Assembly (NCBI RefSeq): GCF_001557215.1
Contig: NZ_LSJM01000330.1
Location: 1-26,215, forward strand
Length of the DNA stretch: 26,215 bases
Reading direction: 5' to 3'
DNA from: Sphingomonas sp. CCH9-E2
GTDB lineage: Bacteria > Pseudomonadota > Alphaproteobacteria > Sphingomonadales > Sphingomonadaceae
Of the stretch, positions 9,125-16,734 are shown piece after piece; the first letter of the stretch is position 1; each line of letters starts with the position of its first letter. The translations under genes and the position numbers were made by a program. Under the pieces are notes generated by a model that made no database searches, had not been told where the DNA came from, and saw only the letters and a list, made by a program, of their open reading frames with translations.

Positions 9125-9151
9125 CAAGTATGCTGCAAGTTGCGGACAAGT
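9125..9151. promoter_or_regulatory. Three CAAGT repeats, 11 bases apart
   Basis: CAAGT occurs at 9125-9129, 9136-9140 and 9147-9151, giving a period of exactly 11 bases, one helical turn. The first two are extended to TGCAAGT. The array is about 120-145 bases upstream of the lipoprotein gene, in the spacer diverging from groES. It could be a binding array for an activator that stacks along one DNA face. No regulator is identified. Confidence 0.45.
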
Positions 9152-9271
9152 AACAAAATTCAATAAATCAGTAACCATTAAAATGCGCTCGCTGTCGGAA
9201 CCCGTTGTCAAACTTGGATATTCTGCACTCGGGCGACGCGTGGAACTATCGCCTGAAGAAGGAGATGTGGG

Positions 9272-10066
9272 ATGATTGGCAGAACGGCAATTTTGCCGGC
9301 GCTGGCGGCCGCCTCAACAGCGGCGCTGCTCCTGGCAGGATGTGAAAGCTCCGGACAGCACCGGATCGGTTGGGTCGGGGACGCCCCGCCCAGCGGTGAC
9401 AGCTCAAGTGGCAGCTCGGGCGGATCGAGCTCGAGCGGTGGCTCCAGCAGTTCCGGCGGCGGAACCGGCAGCAGCTCGGGCGGAATGCCGGGCGGTTCGT
9501 CGGGCGGCACGGCAGGTGGCAATCTGGTCGGCAATCTGATCGTCACCGCAGGCAACACCGTGATCGGCGTTGCGGGCAAGCATGACGGCCTCGCACAAGT
9601 GGTCAACGGCGTGGTGCCCAAAAGCGGCATCCTGACCGGCAAGGTCACGGCAGTCCTGGCAGGAACCGGCCAGACGCTGGTTCAGATCGGCGAGGGCAGC
9701 GGTGGCACCGGATCGGGCGGCCTGATCATCGACGGAGTCGGTGGCAAGCTTGGCGCGCTCGTCGCGCTCGACCTGGGCAAGGGCAAGGTGATTGCTGCGC
9801 CCGAAGGCTCGCGTGGGCTGATCGGCCTCAACGTCCTGGCGCAAAATCCAAACACGGGCAAGCTGGCGACGGTGAGTGCGGCGTCCGGCGGCAAGTTGCT
9901 GGCCATCGACGTTCCCGGCGCAACCGCCAATGGCGGCCTGCTGGCACCGGTCAAGGGCCTTAAGGGCGGAATAATCGGCAAGCCGACCGAGCAACCGCAT
10001 GCACCGGCGCAGGGCCAGGCAAAGCCCAAAGGGCTGGTCGGAGGCCTGATCGGCGGCAAGGACTGA
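9272..10066 (+). CDS. Gly/Ser-rich lipoprotein, candidate two-partner-secretion cargo
   Basis: The 264-residue protein has a lipoprotein signal peptide: a hydrophobic stretch ending in the lipobox LLAGC, with the lipidated Cys at residue 24. Glu, not Asp, follows, consistent with outer-membrane sorting. Residues 41-83 are a Ser/Gly repeat linker. The rest (84-264) is Gly-rich, with alternating hydrophobic patches such as NLVGNLIVTAGN and IIDGVGGKLGAL; no domain is recognised, though similar Gly-rich proteins are sometimes named collagen-like. AAGGAG precedes the ATG. It lies 57 bases upstream of a TpsB-like transporter, which suggests it is that transporter's exported or surface-displayed partner. 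This is inference; it lacks the TPS haemagglutination domain of classical TpsA proteins. Confidence 0.8.
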   Translation: MIGRTAILPALAAASTAALLLAGCESSGQHRIGWVGDAPPSGDSSSGSSGGSSSSGGSSSSGGGTGSSSGGMPGGSSGGTAGGNLVGNLIVTAGNTVIGVAGKHDGLAQVVNGVVPKSGILTGKVTAVLAGTGQTLVQIGEGSGGTGSGGLIIDGVGGKLGALVALDLGKGKVIAAPEGSRGLIGLNVLAQNPNTGKLATVSAASGGKLLAIDVPGATANGGLLAPVKGLKGGIIGKPTEQPHAPAQGQAKPKGLVGGLIGGKD

Positions 10067-10123
10067 ACGGCACGGCGGCCATGCGCATCGGCGCGGGCCG
10101 CCGACACCGACAGGGAGGAACCC

Positions 10124-11704
10124 ATGCTGGCGACGCTATTGACGCTGGCGGCTGCGGGGGAGCCGCAGGACCGCCGGCGCCTGATCGATCGCGGACGTAT
10201 CGACCGCCCGAAGGCGACAGCACCGGAGATCGAGGCGCGCCCTGCACCGACACGCCCCAACATCTCGATCGCCGGTACCGGGCGGCCGATCCGCGGCATT
10301 CGGTTTCGTGGCGTCGAGGCGCCCGCTGGCGTGGCGCGGGCCGCCGAAGGCTTTCTGGGCAAGGCGATGACGACGGCGACGCTTGCCGAACTCGCCGGCA
10401 CCTTGTCGCGGGCCTATGGCAAGAGCGGGGTGGCGCTCTATACGATTGCGATCCCGGAGCAGGACTTTGCCGGGGATGTGGTAGAGGTCTTGCTGACCGA
10501 GGGACATATCGCCCGGGCGCAAATCGATGGCGAGCGCGGCCGACATGACCTGTTGCGCGCACGCATGGCCCCGTTGCTTGCGGAAACACCGCTTAGCCGT
10601 GCGACGTTCGAGCGGCAGCTGACTCTGATGCGCGCGATTCCGGGACTGACATTCGAACCCGCCTTCACCGACCCCGACGGCACTGGCGCGCTTACGCTGA
10701 CCGTGACGCCCAAGCAGCGCCGCAGCAAGTTCGGCGTCGGGTTCAGCAATCGCGGCGTCGACCTGACCGGGGACGGGCAGTTCGACGCGAATGCGGACTT
10801 TTTTGGCGCGGCCGCCGATGGCGACCATCTATCGGTCAACCTGTCCGCAGCGAGTGACCTCAAGCGCTATCGCTATGCCGTAGCCAATTATCAGGCACCG
10901 CTAACCGCCAGCGGCCTGACTGCGAGTATGAGCGCAGCCTATCTCGAGACCCGGCCAAAGGGGACGCAGGTGGTGGGCCGGGCCAAGCTGGCCGCCCTGA
11001 CGCTGAGCTATCCGCTGATCCGCGATTTCCGCCGTAGCGTCGATGTCAGCGTCGGGATCGATGGGCTGAACAGTGACAATGCGGTGCTGGGAAATCTGAT
11101 CGCGACCGAGCGCACCCGGGCGCTGCGCGCGGCGGCGAGCATGTCCGACACGCGCGAAAAACGTGCCTGGTCGATCAGCGTAGCGGCGTCGCAGGGGCTG
11201 AACATCGCTGGCCAGCGGGTGATCGCGCCGTTCGCCGAACCCGGCTTTTTCAAGGTCAGCGCCGGGGCGAGCGTGGCGCAGGCGATCGGTGCGCGCGTCA
11301 CCGCCCGGCTCAACCTGTCGGGCCAATATAGTGGCGACCGGCTTCCTGCCGCGGAGCGATTCTCGGTCGGGGGCGAGGAGTTGGGGCGGGCGTTCGACAC
11401 TGCGTTTCTCACCGCCGACAAGGGCGCCGGGGCGTTGGGCGAAGTCGCGGTGCGCCCGGTCAAGGGCGGCGCGTTCGCAACGAGCGAACTCTATGCCTTT
11501 GCCGACCGCGCTTGGATCGGCGTCGCATCACGCGGGATCGATCCGGCGTTTGACCTGTCGATGGCGTCGGCCGGCGTCGGCGGACGGCTGCGCTTCAGGG
11601 AACGCGCCGAGCTGGGGGTAGAGGCGGCGAAGCCGATCGACGACCCCTATCCCGGCTATGCCGAGGATTGGCGCATATCGATCATGTGGCGACTGGCGCT
11701 CTGA
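10124..11704 (+). CDS. TpsB-type outer-membrane transporter (ShlB/FhaC/HecB family)
   Basis: The 526-residue protein fits the FhaC/ShlB family, Omp85-related 16-strand barrels that move a partner protein across the outer membrane. A short hydrophobic N-terminus (residues 1-12) could be an export signal. A POTRA domain follows near 55-135 (IRGIRFRGVEAP to VVEVLLTEGHIARAQIDG), then a second at about 136-200, then a beta-barrel to the C-terminus. The loop-6 region at about 411-425 has RFSVGGEELGRAFD, where the family usually has a GG..VRGY-like sequence, so the key Arg-Gly order is altered. AGGGAGG precedes the ATG. It is the second gene after the Gly-rich lipoprotein. The family call is fairly firm; the cargo is unproven. 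Confidence 0.85.
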   Translation: MLATLLTLAAAGEPQDRRRLIDRGRIDRPKATAPEIEARPAPTRPNISIAGTGRPIRGIRFRGVEAPAGVARAAEGFLGKAMTTATLAELAGTLSRAYGKSGVALYTIAIPEQDFAGDVVEVLLTEGHIARAQIDGERGRHDLLRARMAPLLAETPLSRATFERQLTLMRAIPGLTFEPAFTDPDGTGALTLTVTPKQRRSKFGVGFSNRGVDLTGDGQFDANADFFGAAADGDHLSVNLSAASDLKRYRYAVANYQAPLTASGLTASMSAAYLETRPKGTQVVGRAKLAALTLSYPLIRDFRRSVDVSVGIDGLNSDNAVLGNLIATERTRALRAAASMSDTREKRAWSISVAASQGLNIAGQRVIAPFAEPGFFKVSAGASVAQAIGARVTARLNLSGQYSGDRLPAAERFSVGGEELGRAFDTAFLTADKGAGALGEVAVRPVKGGAFATSELYAFADRAWIGVASRGIDPAFDLSMASAGVGGRLRFRERAELGVEAAKPIDDPYPGYAEDWRISIMWRLAL

Positions 11705-11809
11705 CACCCGATTGCGCCTGTATCACTCCCTTAACACAGCTGCTTTACTCCCTTGCCCAAAGGTCCTACCTGTGCGTCAATCGCACGGGGCATTTCGGAG
11801 AATAGGCAC

Positions 11810-13711
11810 GTGAAACTGGTACGCGGCGCATGGAAGCTGCTGGTCGGCATCAAGGACGCTCTGGTCCTGCTGTTCATGCTGTTCTTCTTCGGGGCGCTGT
11901 TCGCATTGTTGTCGGCCAAGCCCAATCCGGGCGGGGTCAAGGACGGCGCGCTGGTGCTGGCGATCGACGGCACGATCGTCGAGCAGCCAGCCGAGGCCGA
12001 TCCGTTCGGGGGCTTTGGCGGCGGTGATGTGCCGCGCGAATATCGCATGCGCGATCTGGTCCGCGCGCTCGACGCGGCGAAGGACGATGCGCGGGTCAAG
12101 GTGGTCGTGCTCGACCTCGACCGGTTCGGCGGCGGTTACCCCGCTGCGGTGGCTGAAGTCGGCGAGGCGATCCGCCGCGTGCGCGACGCGAAGAAGCCGG
12201 TGCTGGCCTATGCCACCGGCTATAGCGATGCGAGCTATCTGCTCGCCGCCAATGCCAGCGAGATCTGGGTCGACCCGATGGGCGGCACGCTGTTCACCGG
12301 ACCCGGCGGATCGCGGCTCTATTACAAGGGGCTGATCGACAAATTGGGCGTCACCACGCACGTCTATAAGGTCGGCAAATTCAAGTCGGCGGTCGAACCC
12401 TATATCCTGACCGCCCAGTCGCCCGAGGCGAAGCAGGCAAACGAGGCGCTGTACGGCGCGATCTTCGGCCAGTGGCGCGAAGCGGTGAAGAAGGCGCGGC
12501 CCAAGGCGCGGATCGAACCGCTGCTGACGACTCCGGCGGACGCCGTTGCCGCAGCCAATGGCGACTTTGCCAAGATGAACCAGCAGCTCGGCATGGTTGA
12601 CAAGCTGGGCGACCGGCTGGCGTTCGGCAAGCGCGTGGCGGAAATCGCCGGCGTCGATGCGAACAAGCCGGCGGGCAGTTACAAGACGATCAAGCTCGCC
12701 AACTGGCTGGAGGCCAATCCCGCGCCCAAGACCGGCGACGCGATCGGCGTGATCACCGTTGCGGGAGAGATTGTCGACGGCAAGGCCGGGCCGGGCGTGG
12801 CCGCGGGCGACACCATCGCCAATCTGCTGCTGAAGGGGCTGGCCGACAAGAAGCTGAAGGCGCTGGTCGTGCGCGTCGATTCGCCGGGCGGATCGGCGCT
12901 GGCGTCCGAACGCATCCGTCAGGCGATCCTGCAGGCCAAGGCACAGGGCCTGCCGGTCGTGGTGTCGATGGGCAGCCTGGCTGCGAGCGGCGGTTACTGG
13001 GTCTCGACGCCCGGCGACGTGATCTTTGCCGAGCCGAACACGATCACCGGGTCGATCGGCATTTTCGGCATCCTGCCGACGTTCGAGAACAGCCTCGCCA
13101 AGATCGGCGTGACGTCGGATGGCGTGAAGACCACGCCGCTGACCGGCCAGCCCGACGTCTATGCCGGCACCAATGCCGAAGTGGACCGGGTGCTGCAGTC
13201 GGGGATCGAGCAGGGCTATCGCCGCTTCGTCGGCCTGGTCGCCGGTTCGCGCAAGATGACGACGGCGCGGGTCGACGAGATCGGTCAGGGCCGCGTGTGG
13301 GACGGCGGCACCGCGCGTCAGCTGGGGCTGGTCGACCGGTTCGGCAATCTTGACGACGCGGTTGCCGAAGCGGCCAAGCGCGCCAAGCTGGATCCGGCCA
13401 AGACCCATGCGGTGTTCCTGGAGAAGGAGCCCGACTGGTTCAGCAAGCTGATCGCCGGGTTCATGTCGGGCGGCGACAGCGACGAGGAGGAAGAGGCGGC
13501 GCCGGAGAGCGGCGGCGACCTCTATGCCCGGATCGCTGGCGATCGCCGCGCGGTGCTGGCGCAGGCGCTGGGCGATGCGAAGCGGCTCGCGGGGGCGTCG
13601 TCGATGCAGGCACGCTGCCTCGAATGCGCGGCCTATGGCCCGATGACGGGGCCGCAGGCGCAGGCGGATGCGCGGCTCATCGATCTGGTGATGGCGAAGC
13701 TGGGCCTGTGA
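11810..13711 (+). CDS. sppA: Signal peptide peptidase SppA, 67 kDa type
   Basis: This membrane-bound serine protease degrades cleaved signal peptides. The 633-residue length fits the long (E. coli-type) form with two tandem S49 domains. One membrane anchor is visible near residues 16-36. The catalytic lysine is K192 in FKSAVEP and the nucleophile is S393 in LAASGGYW, equal to K209 and S409 of the E. coli enzyme. The GTG start at 11810 is supported by GGAG nine bases upstream and by the basic-then-hydrophobic N-terminus; the frame upstream is not similar to anything. The C-terminus carries a CLEC motif of unclear purpose. Its stop is followed 12 bases later by the GTG start of a GNAT gene. Confidence 0.95.
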   Translation: MKLVRGAWKLLVGIKDALVLLFMLFFFGALFALLSAKPNPGGVKDGALVLAIDGTIVEQPAEADPFGGFGGGDVPREYRMRDLVRALDAAKDDARVKVVVLDLDRFGGGYPAAVAEVGEAIRRVRDAKKPVLAYATGYSDASYLLAANASEIWVDPMGGTLFTGPGGSRLYYKGLIDKLGVTTHVYKVGKFKSAVEPYILTAQSPEAKQANEALYGAIFGQWREAVKKARPKARIEPLLTTPADAVAAANGDFAKMNQQLGMVDKLGDRLAFGKRVAEIAGVDANKPAGSYKTIKLANWLEANPAPKTGDAIGVITVAGEIVDGKAGPGVAAGDTIANLLLKGLADKKLKALVVRVDSPGGSALASERIRQAILQAKAQGLPVVVSMGSLAASGGYWVSTPGDVIFAEPNTITGSIGIFGILPTFENSLAKIGVTSDGVKTTPLTGQPDVYAGTNAEVDRVLQSGIEQGYRRFVGLVAGSRKMTTARVDEIGQGRVWDGGTARQLGLVDRFGNLDDAVAEAAKRAKLDPAKTHAVFLEKEPDWFSKLIAGFMSGGDSDEEEEAAPESGGDLYARIAGDRRAVLAQALGDAKRLAGASSMQARCLECAAYGPMTGPQAQADARLIDLVMAKLGL

Positions 13712-13723
13712 GGAACTGAACGC

Positions 13724-14287
13724 GTGATCCAGATTCAGTTGCGCGCCGCCGAACCCGGCGACGCGGCGGCGATTGCCGCCATCTATGCGCCCTATGTGCT
13801 GACCGGCACGGTGAGTTTCGAGTTCGAGCCGCCGGACGCGCGCGCGATGCGCGGGCGGATGGAGGCATCGGACGGGCTTTATCCGTGGATCGTCGCGACC
13901 AATGGCGAGGGGAAGGGCGTGCTGGGCTACGCCTATGCCACCAAGTTCCGCGAGCGCGCGGCGTACCGCTATGTCGTCGAAACCTCGGTCTATGTCGCGG
14001 GCGCGGTGCAGGGGCAGGGCGTAGGGCGGCTGCTGTACGAAGCGCTGATCGACACGCTGCGCGCGCAGGGCTTTACCCAGGCGATCGGCGTGATCTCGCT
14101 ACCCAACGACCAGTCGATCAAGACGCATGAGCAGGTCGGCTTTCGCCGCGCCGGGCAGTTGCGCGAGATCGGGTTCAAGCAGGGCCGCTGGGTCGATATC
14201 GGCATCTGGCAGTGCGAGCTGAACGACAGCGCGATCCCGCCGATCGAGCCCAAGCCGTTCGCCGAGGTCGGGGTGGTGCGCGGCTGA
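13724..14287 (+). CDS. GNAT N-acetyltransferase, phosphinothricin acetyltransferase (Pat/Bar)-like
   Basis: The 187-residue protein resembles the phosphinothricin/methionine-sulfoximine N-acetyltransferase group of GNAT enzymes. It has IYAPYVLTGTVSFEFEPP near 20-37 with the conserved T-x-S/T-F-E region, the acetyl-CoA loop QGQGVGR at 96-102, and HEQVGFRRAGQLREIGFKQGRW near the end. In other bacteria such enzymes acetylate glutamate analogues. The GTG start at 13724 is preceded by GAGGAA, which overlaps the sppA stop, so the two genes are probably coupled. The real substrate may be an endogenous amino acid derivative. This gene is common in sphingomonads and unlikely to be recent transfer. Confidence 0.87.
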   Translation: MIQIQLRAAEPGDAAAIAAIYAPYVLTGTVSFEFEPPDARAMRGRMEASDGLYPWIVATNGEGKGVLGYAYATKFRERAAYRYVVETSVYVAGAVQGQGVGRLLYEALIDTLRAQGFTQAIGVISLPNDQSIKTHEQVGFRRAGQLREIGFKQGRWVDIGIWQCELNDSAIPPIEPKPFAEVGVVRG

Positions 14288-14346
14288 GGCCCGCCGAATT
14301 TCGCGACATTTAAGCCTCTTGTCGTCAATTGTTGCTATGATGGGGC

Positions 14347-14733
14347 ATGGAAGAGGGACGTAGCTACCGGATCGAGATCGATCGTTCGCGCAAGCTGCTG
14401 ATTCTGACCGTGTTGACGATGCAATCGCCCGAAGACTCGGCCTGGGCTGGCGAGGAACTGCGCGCCGCGATCCAGAGTTTCGGGCCGGACATCGGGCAGC
14501 ATGTGACACTGTATGACGGCAGCGCGATCCCGAGCCTGCCGACCGCGACGGTCGATCACATTCTCCAGACGCTGGACAATCCGGCCGTGCGCGCCATTTG
14601 GGCTCGCAAGGTCGCCTTTGTCGTGACCACCGCCACCGCGCGGATGCAGATCAAGCGCTTGCAGCAGATACGGCCGGATATTCAGGTGTTCGACACGCGT
14701 GAGGCAGCGATCGCCTGGTTGATGGAGGCGTAG
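14347..14733 (+). CDS. Small STAS/SpoIIAA-like protein, unknown function
   Basis: The 128-residue protein has an alternating beta/alpha pattern: strands around YRIEIDRSRKLLILTV, VTLYDGS, and VAFVVTT, with helices between them and a final amphipathic helix REAAIAWLME. This resembles the SpoIIAA-like/STAS family that includes many short proteobacterial proteins of unknown function. There is no obvious phospho-acceptor serine in the SpoIIAA position, but I cannot align it. It begins 59 bases after the acetyltransferase gene with only a G-rich sequence before the ATG. It is convergent with nadK, separated by a large inverted repeat. Confidence 0.6.
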   Translation: MEEGRSYRIEIDRSRKLLILTVLTMQSPEDSAWAGEELRAAIQSFGPDIGQHVTLYDGSAIPSLPTATVDHILQTLDNPAVRAIWARKVAFVVTTATARMQIKRLQQIRPDIQVFDTREAAIAWLMEA

Positions 14734-14763
14734 GCTGTATCGACATTAGCGATCGGTCGCCTC

Positions 14764-14900
14764 TATCCTCCCCCGCCAGGGGGAGGTGGCACGCGCAGCG
14801 TGACGGAGGGGGAGGAAGGGTCTCGGCGAGAGATCGGACGACACAGCCGTCCTCCCCCTCCGTCGCCTTCGGTGCCACCTCCCCCTGGCGGGGGAGGATA
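14764..14900. repeat. Large intergenic inverted repeat (29-bp arms), possible terminator
   Basis: The arms 14764-14792 and 14872-14900 are perfect 29-base complements, and an inner pair (14802-14816 with 14850-14864) extends the stem by 15 bp. The arms are pyrimidine/purine-skewed, with CCTCCCCC and its complement. It fills the gap between two convergent genes and could end transcription in both directions. The type is frequent between sphingomonad genes. Confidence 0.93.
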
Positions 14901-14906
14901 GCGTTC

Positions 14907-15680
14907 TTACGCGATAAACTGTTCCATCGTGATCCGCTCATCCAGCGCATGCTCGGGATCGAACAGCAGCGTCAGGTCGCGATTGCGGTCGATCGCGATG
15001 TCCACCTGCGCCACGTCGCGCACTTCGCGCTGATCGGCGACTGCGCTCACCGGGCGCTTGCCGGGGTCGAGCACGCGCAGCGAGATGCGCGTCTTTTCGG
15101 GCAGGATCGCGCCCCGCCAGCGGCGCGGCCGGAACGGGCTGATCGGGGTGAGCGCGAGCAGGCGCGAGCCGAGCGGCAGGATCGGGCCATGCGCCGACAG
15201 ATTATAGGCAGTCGACCCCGCCGGCGTCGCGACCAGGATCCCGTCGCATACCAGTTCGGGCAGCACCACGCGGTCGTTGACGCGAACTTCCAGCTTGGCG
15301 GTCTGGCGCGTCTCGCGCAGCAGCGACACTTCGTTGATCGCGGGGAGGACATGAGTCTCGCCGTCCATCGTCGTCGCGGTCATCACCAGCGGCGACACCT
15401 TGAACGGCCGAGCCCGGGCGAGCCGGTCCTCCAGCCCCTCGGGCTGCCAGTCGTTCATCAGAAAGCCGATGGTGCCGAGGTTCATGCCGAACACCGGCAC
15501 GATCCGCCGCCGCTCCAGCATCGCGTGCAGCGTCTGGAGCATGAAGCCGTCGCCGCCCAGCGCGACGACCATGTCGGCATCCTCCACCGGCACCCAGTCG
15601 CGCCCGGCGAGCAGTTCCGCCGCCGCCGTTTCGGCGGGGGTCGTGGGGGAGGCGGCGAGCGCCCGGCGCACGTCGCTCAT
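14907..15680 (-). CDS. nadK: NAD kinase
   Basis: This enzyme phosphorylates NAD to NADP. The 257-residue protein shows the family GGDG motif at 42-45 (VVALGGDGFMLQTL), the FGMNLGTIGFL segment near 79-89, and the NE motif in AINEVSLLR. TPAGSTAYNLSAHGPI near the middle binds the nucleotide. The N-terminus is compact, without the regulatory extension of the larger eukaryotic forms. The ATG at 15680 overlaps the moaA stop (ATGA), so the two are translationally coupled although their products act in different pathways. Convergent with the STAS-like gene. Confidence 0.96.
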   Translation of the reverse strand: MSDVRRALAASPTTPAETAAAELLAGRDWVPVEDADMVVALGGDGFMLQTLHAMLERRRIVPVFGMNLGTIGFLMNDWQPEGLEDRLARARPFKVSPLVMTATTMDGETHVLPAINEVSLLRETRQTAKLEVRVNDRVVLPELVCDGILVATPAGSTAYNLSAHGPILPLGSRLLALTPISPFRPRRWRGAILPEKTRISLRVLDPGKRPVSAVADQREVRDVAQVDIAIDRNRDLTLLFDPEHALDERITMEQFIA

Positions 15681-16675
15681 CCGCCGGTCACGCTCATATG
15701 GCGCGCAACGGCCGGCGCAGCGCCCTGCGCGACGTCGAAGTCGTGCCGCGCGGGCTTGGCCGCCAGCGCCGCATCGATTGCGGCATCGACCGCCGCCAGC
15801 CCGCCACCGCGGATCGCGGCCTTCAGATCGACCTCGTCGTCATGACCCAGACAGGTGAACAACTTGCCCTCCGTAGTCAGCCGCACGCGGTTGCAGCTGT
15901 CGCAGAAATTACCCGTGAGCGGGGAGATCAGGCCCAGCCGCGCGCCGGTCCCGCCGACCCGCCAGTACCGCGCCGGCCCGCCGCTGTCATGCGTGTCGCG
16001 GGTCAGTTCGAATTGTGCAGACAAATCGTCGAGCACGCGGGTCAGCGGCACGAAGCGATCGGCGCGATCCTCGTCGATCGCGCCGATCGGCATGGTTTCG
16101 ATCAGCGTCAGGTCCATGCCCTGCGCGCTGGTCCAGTCGAGCATCGCGGGGATCTCCGCGTCATTCAGCCCCTTCAGCGCGACCATGTTGATCTTGACGG
16201 TGAGGCCCACCGCGCGCGCGGCGGCGATGCCGTCCAGCACCTGGGCCAAATCGCCGCGCCGGGTGATATGGCGGAACATGGCCGGGTCGCGGCTGTCGAG
16301 GCTGACATTGATCCGCCGCACGCCGGCCTGCGCCAGCGCCGCCGCATGGGTCGCCAATTGCGTGCCGTTGGTGGTCAGCGTCAGCTCGTCCAGCCCTGCG
16401 CCCACGCTGCGCCCCAGCCGCCGCACCAGCTCCAGCGCATCGCGCCGCACCAGCGGCTCGCCCCCGGTCAGCCGGATCTTGCTCACCCCGCGCGCGACGA
16501 AGCGCTCGGCGATCAGCGCGATTTCCTCCAGCGACAGCACTTCGCTGCGCGGCAGGAACTGCATCTCCTCGGCCATGCAATAGCGGCAGCGCAGGTCGCA
16601 GCGGTCGGTGACCGATACCCGCAGGTAGCGGATCGCGCGGCCATGCCGGTCCATCAGAGGCCGATCGCTCGCCAT
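15677..16675 (-). CDS. moaA: GTP 3',8-cyclase MoaA (molybdenum cofactor)
   Basis: MoaA is a radical-SAM enzyme that starts molybdopterin synthesis from GTP together with MoaC. The 332-residue protein has the radical-SAM cluster C26-x3-C30-x2-C33 (TDRCDLRCRYC), the GGEP motif at 71-74, and the second cluster motif C258-x2-C261-x13-C275. It ends in the conserved Gly-Gly tail that MoaA needs for catalysis. I chose the ATG at 16675 because MASDRPLMDRHGRAIRYLRVSVTDRCD fits the family N-terminus. No clear ribosome-binding site precedes it, so an internal Met at 16654 is possible. It diverges from the EAL gene across about 50 bases and overlaps nadK downstream. Confidence 0.96.
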   Translation of the reverse strand: MASDRPLMDRHGRAIRYLRVSVTDRCDLRCRYCMAEEMQFLPRSEVLSLEEIALIAERFVARGVSKIRLTGGEPLVRRDALELVRRLGRSVGAGLDELTLTTNGTQLATHAAALAQAGVRRINVSLDSRDPAMFRHITRRGDLAQVLDGIAAARAVGLTVKINMVALKGLNDAEIPAMLDWTSAQGMDLTLIETMPIGAIDEDRADRFVPLTRVLDDLSAQFELTRDTHDSGGPARYWRVGGTGARLGLISPLTGNFCDSCNRVRLTTEGKLFTCLGHDDEVDLKAAIRGGGLAAVDAAIDAALAAKPARHDFDVAQGAAPAVARHMSVTGG

Positions 16676-16734
16676 GCAAAAGGAGCTAAGCTGTTCGTAG
16701 CGCCGGGACAAGGCTTGCGTTAGGAATGGCCGCG

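Noticed and set aside
9205..9224. TTGTCA and TATTCT as a promoter for the lipoprotein gene
   Set aside because: The spacer between the boxes is only eight bases, far short of 16-18.
11725..11754. Two ACTCCCTT direct repeats 22 bases apart before sppA
   Set aside because: Only two copies of a low-complexity octamer; no symmetry or known site, so not enough to call an operator.
11777..13408. 543-codon open frame on the minus strand opposite sppA
   Set aside because: A shadow of the sppA coding frame; Arg/Gln/His-rich translation typical of antisense GC-rich frames.
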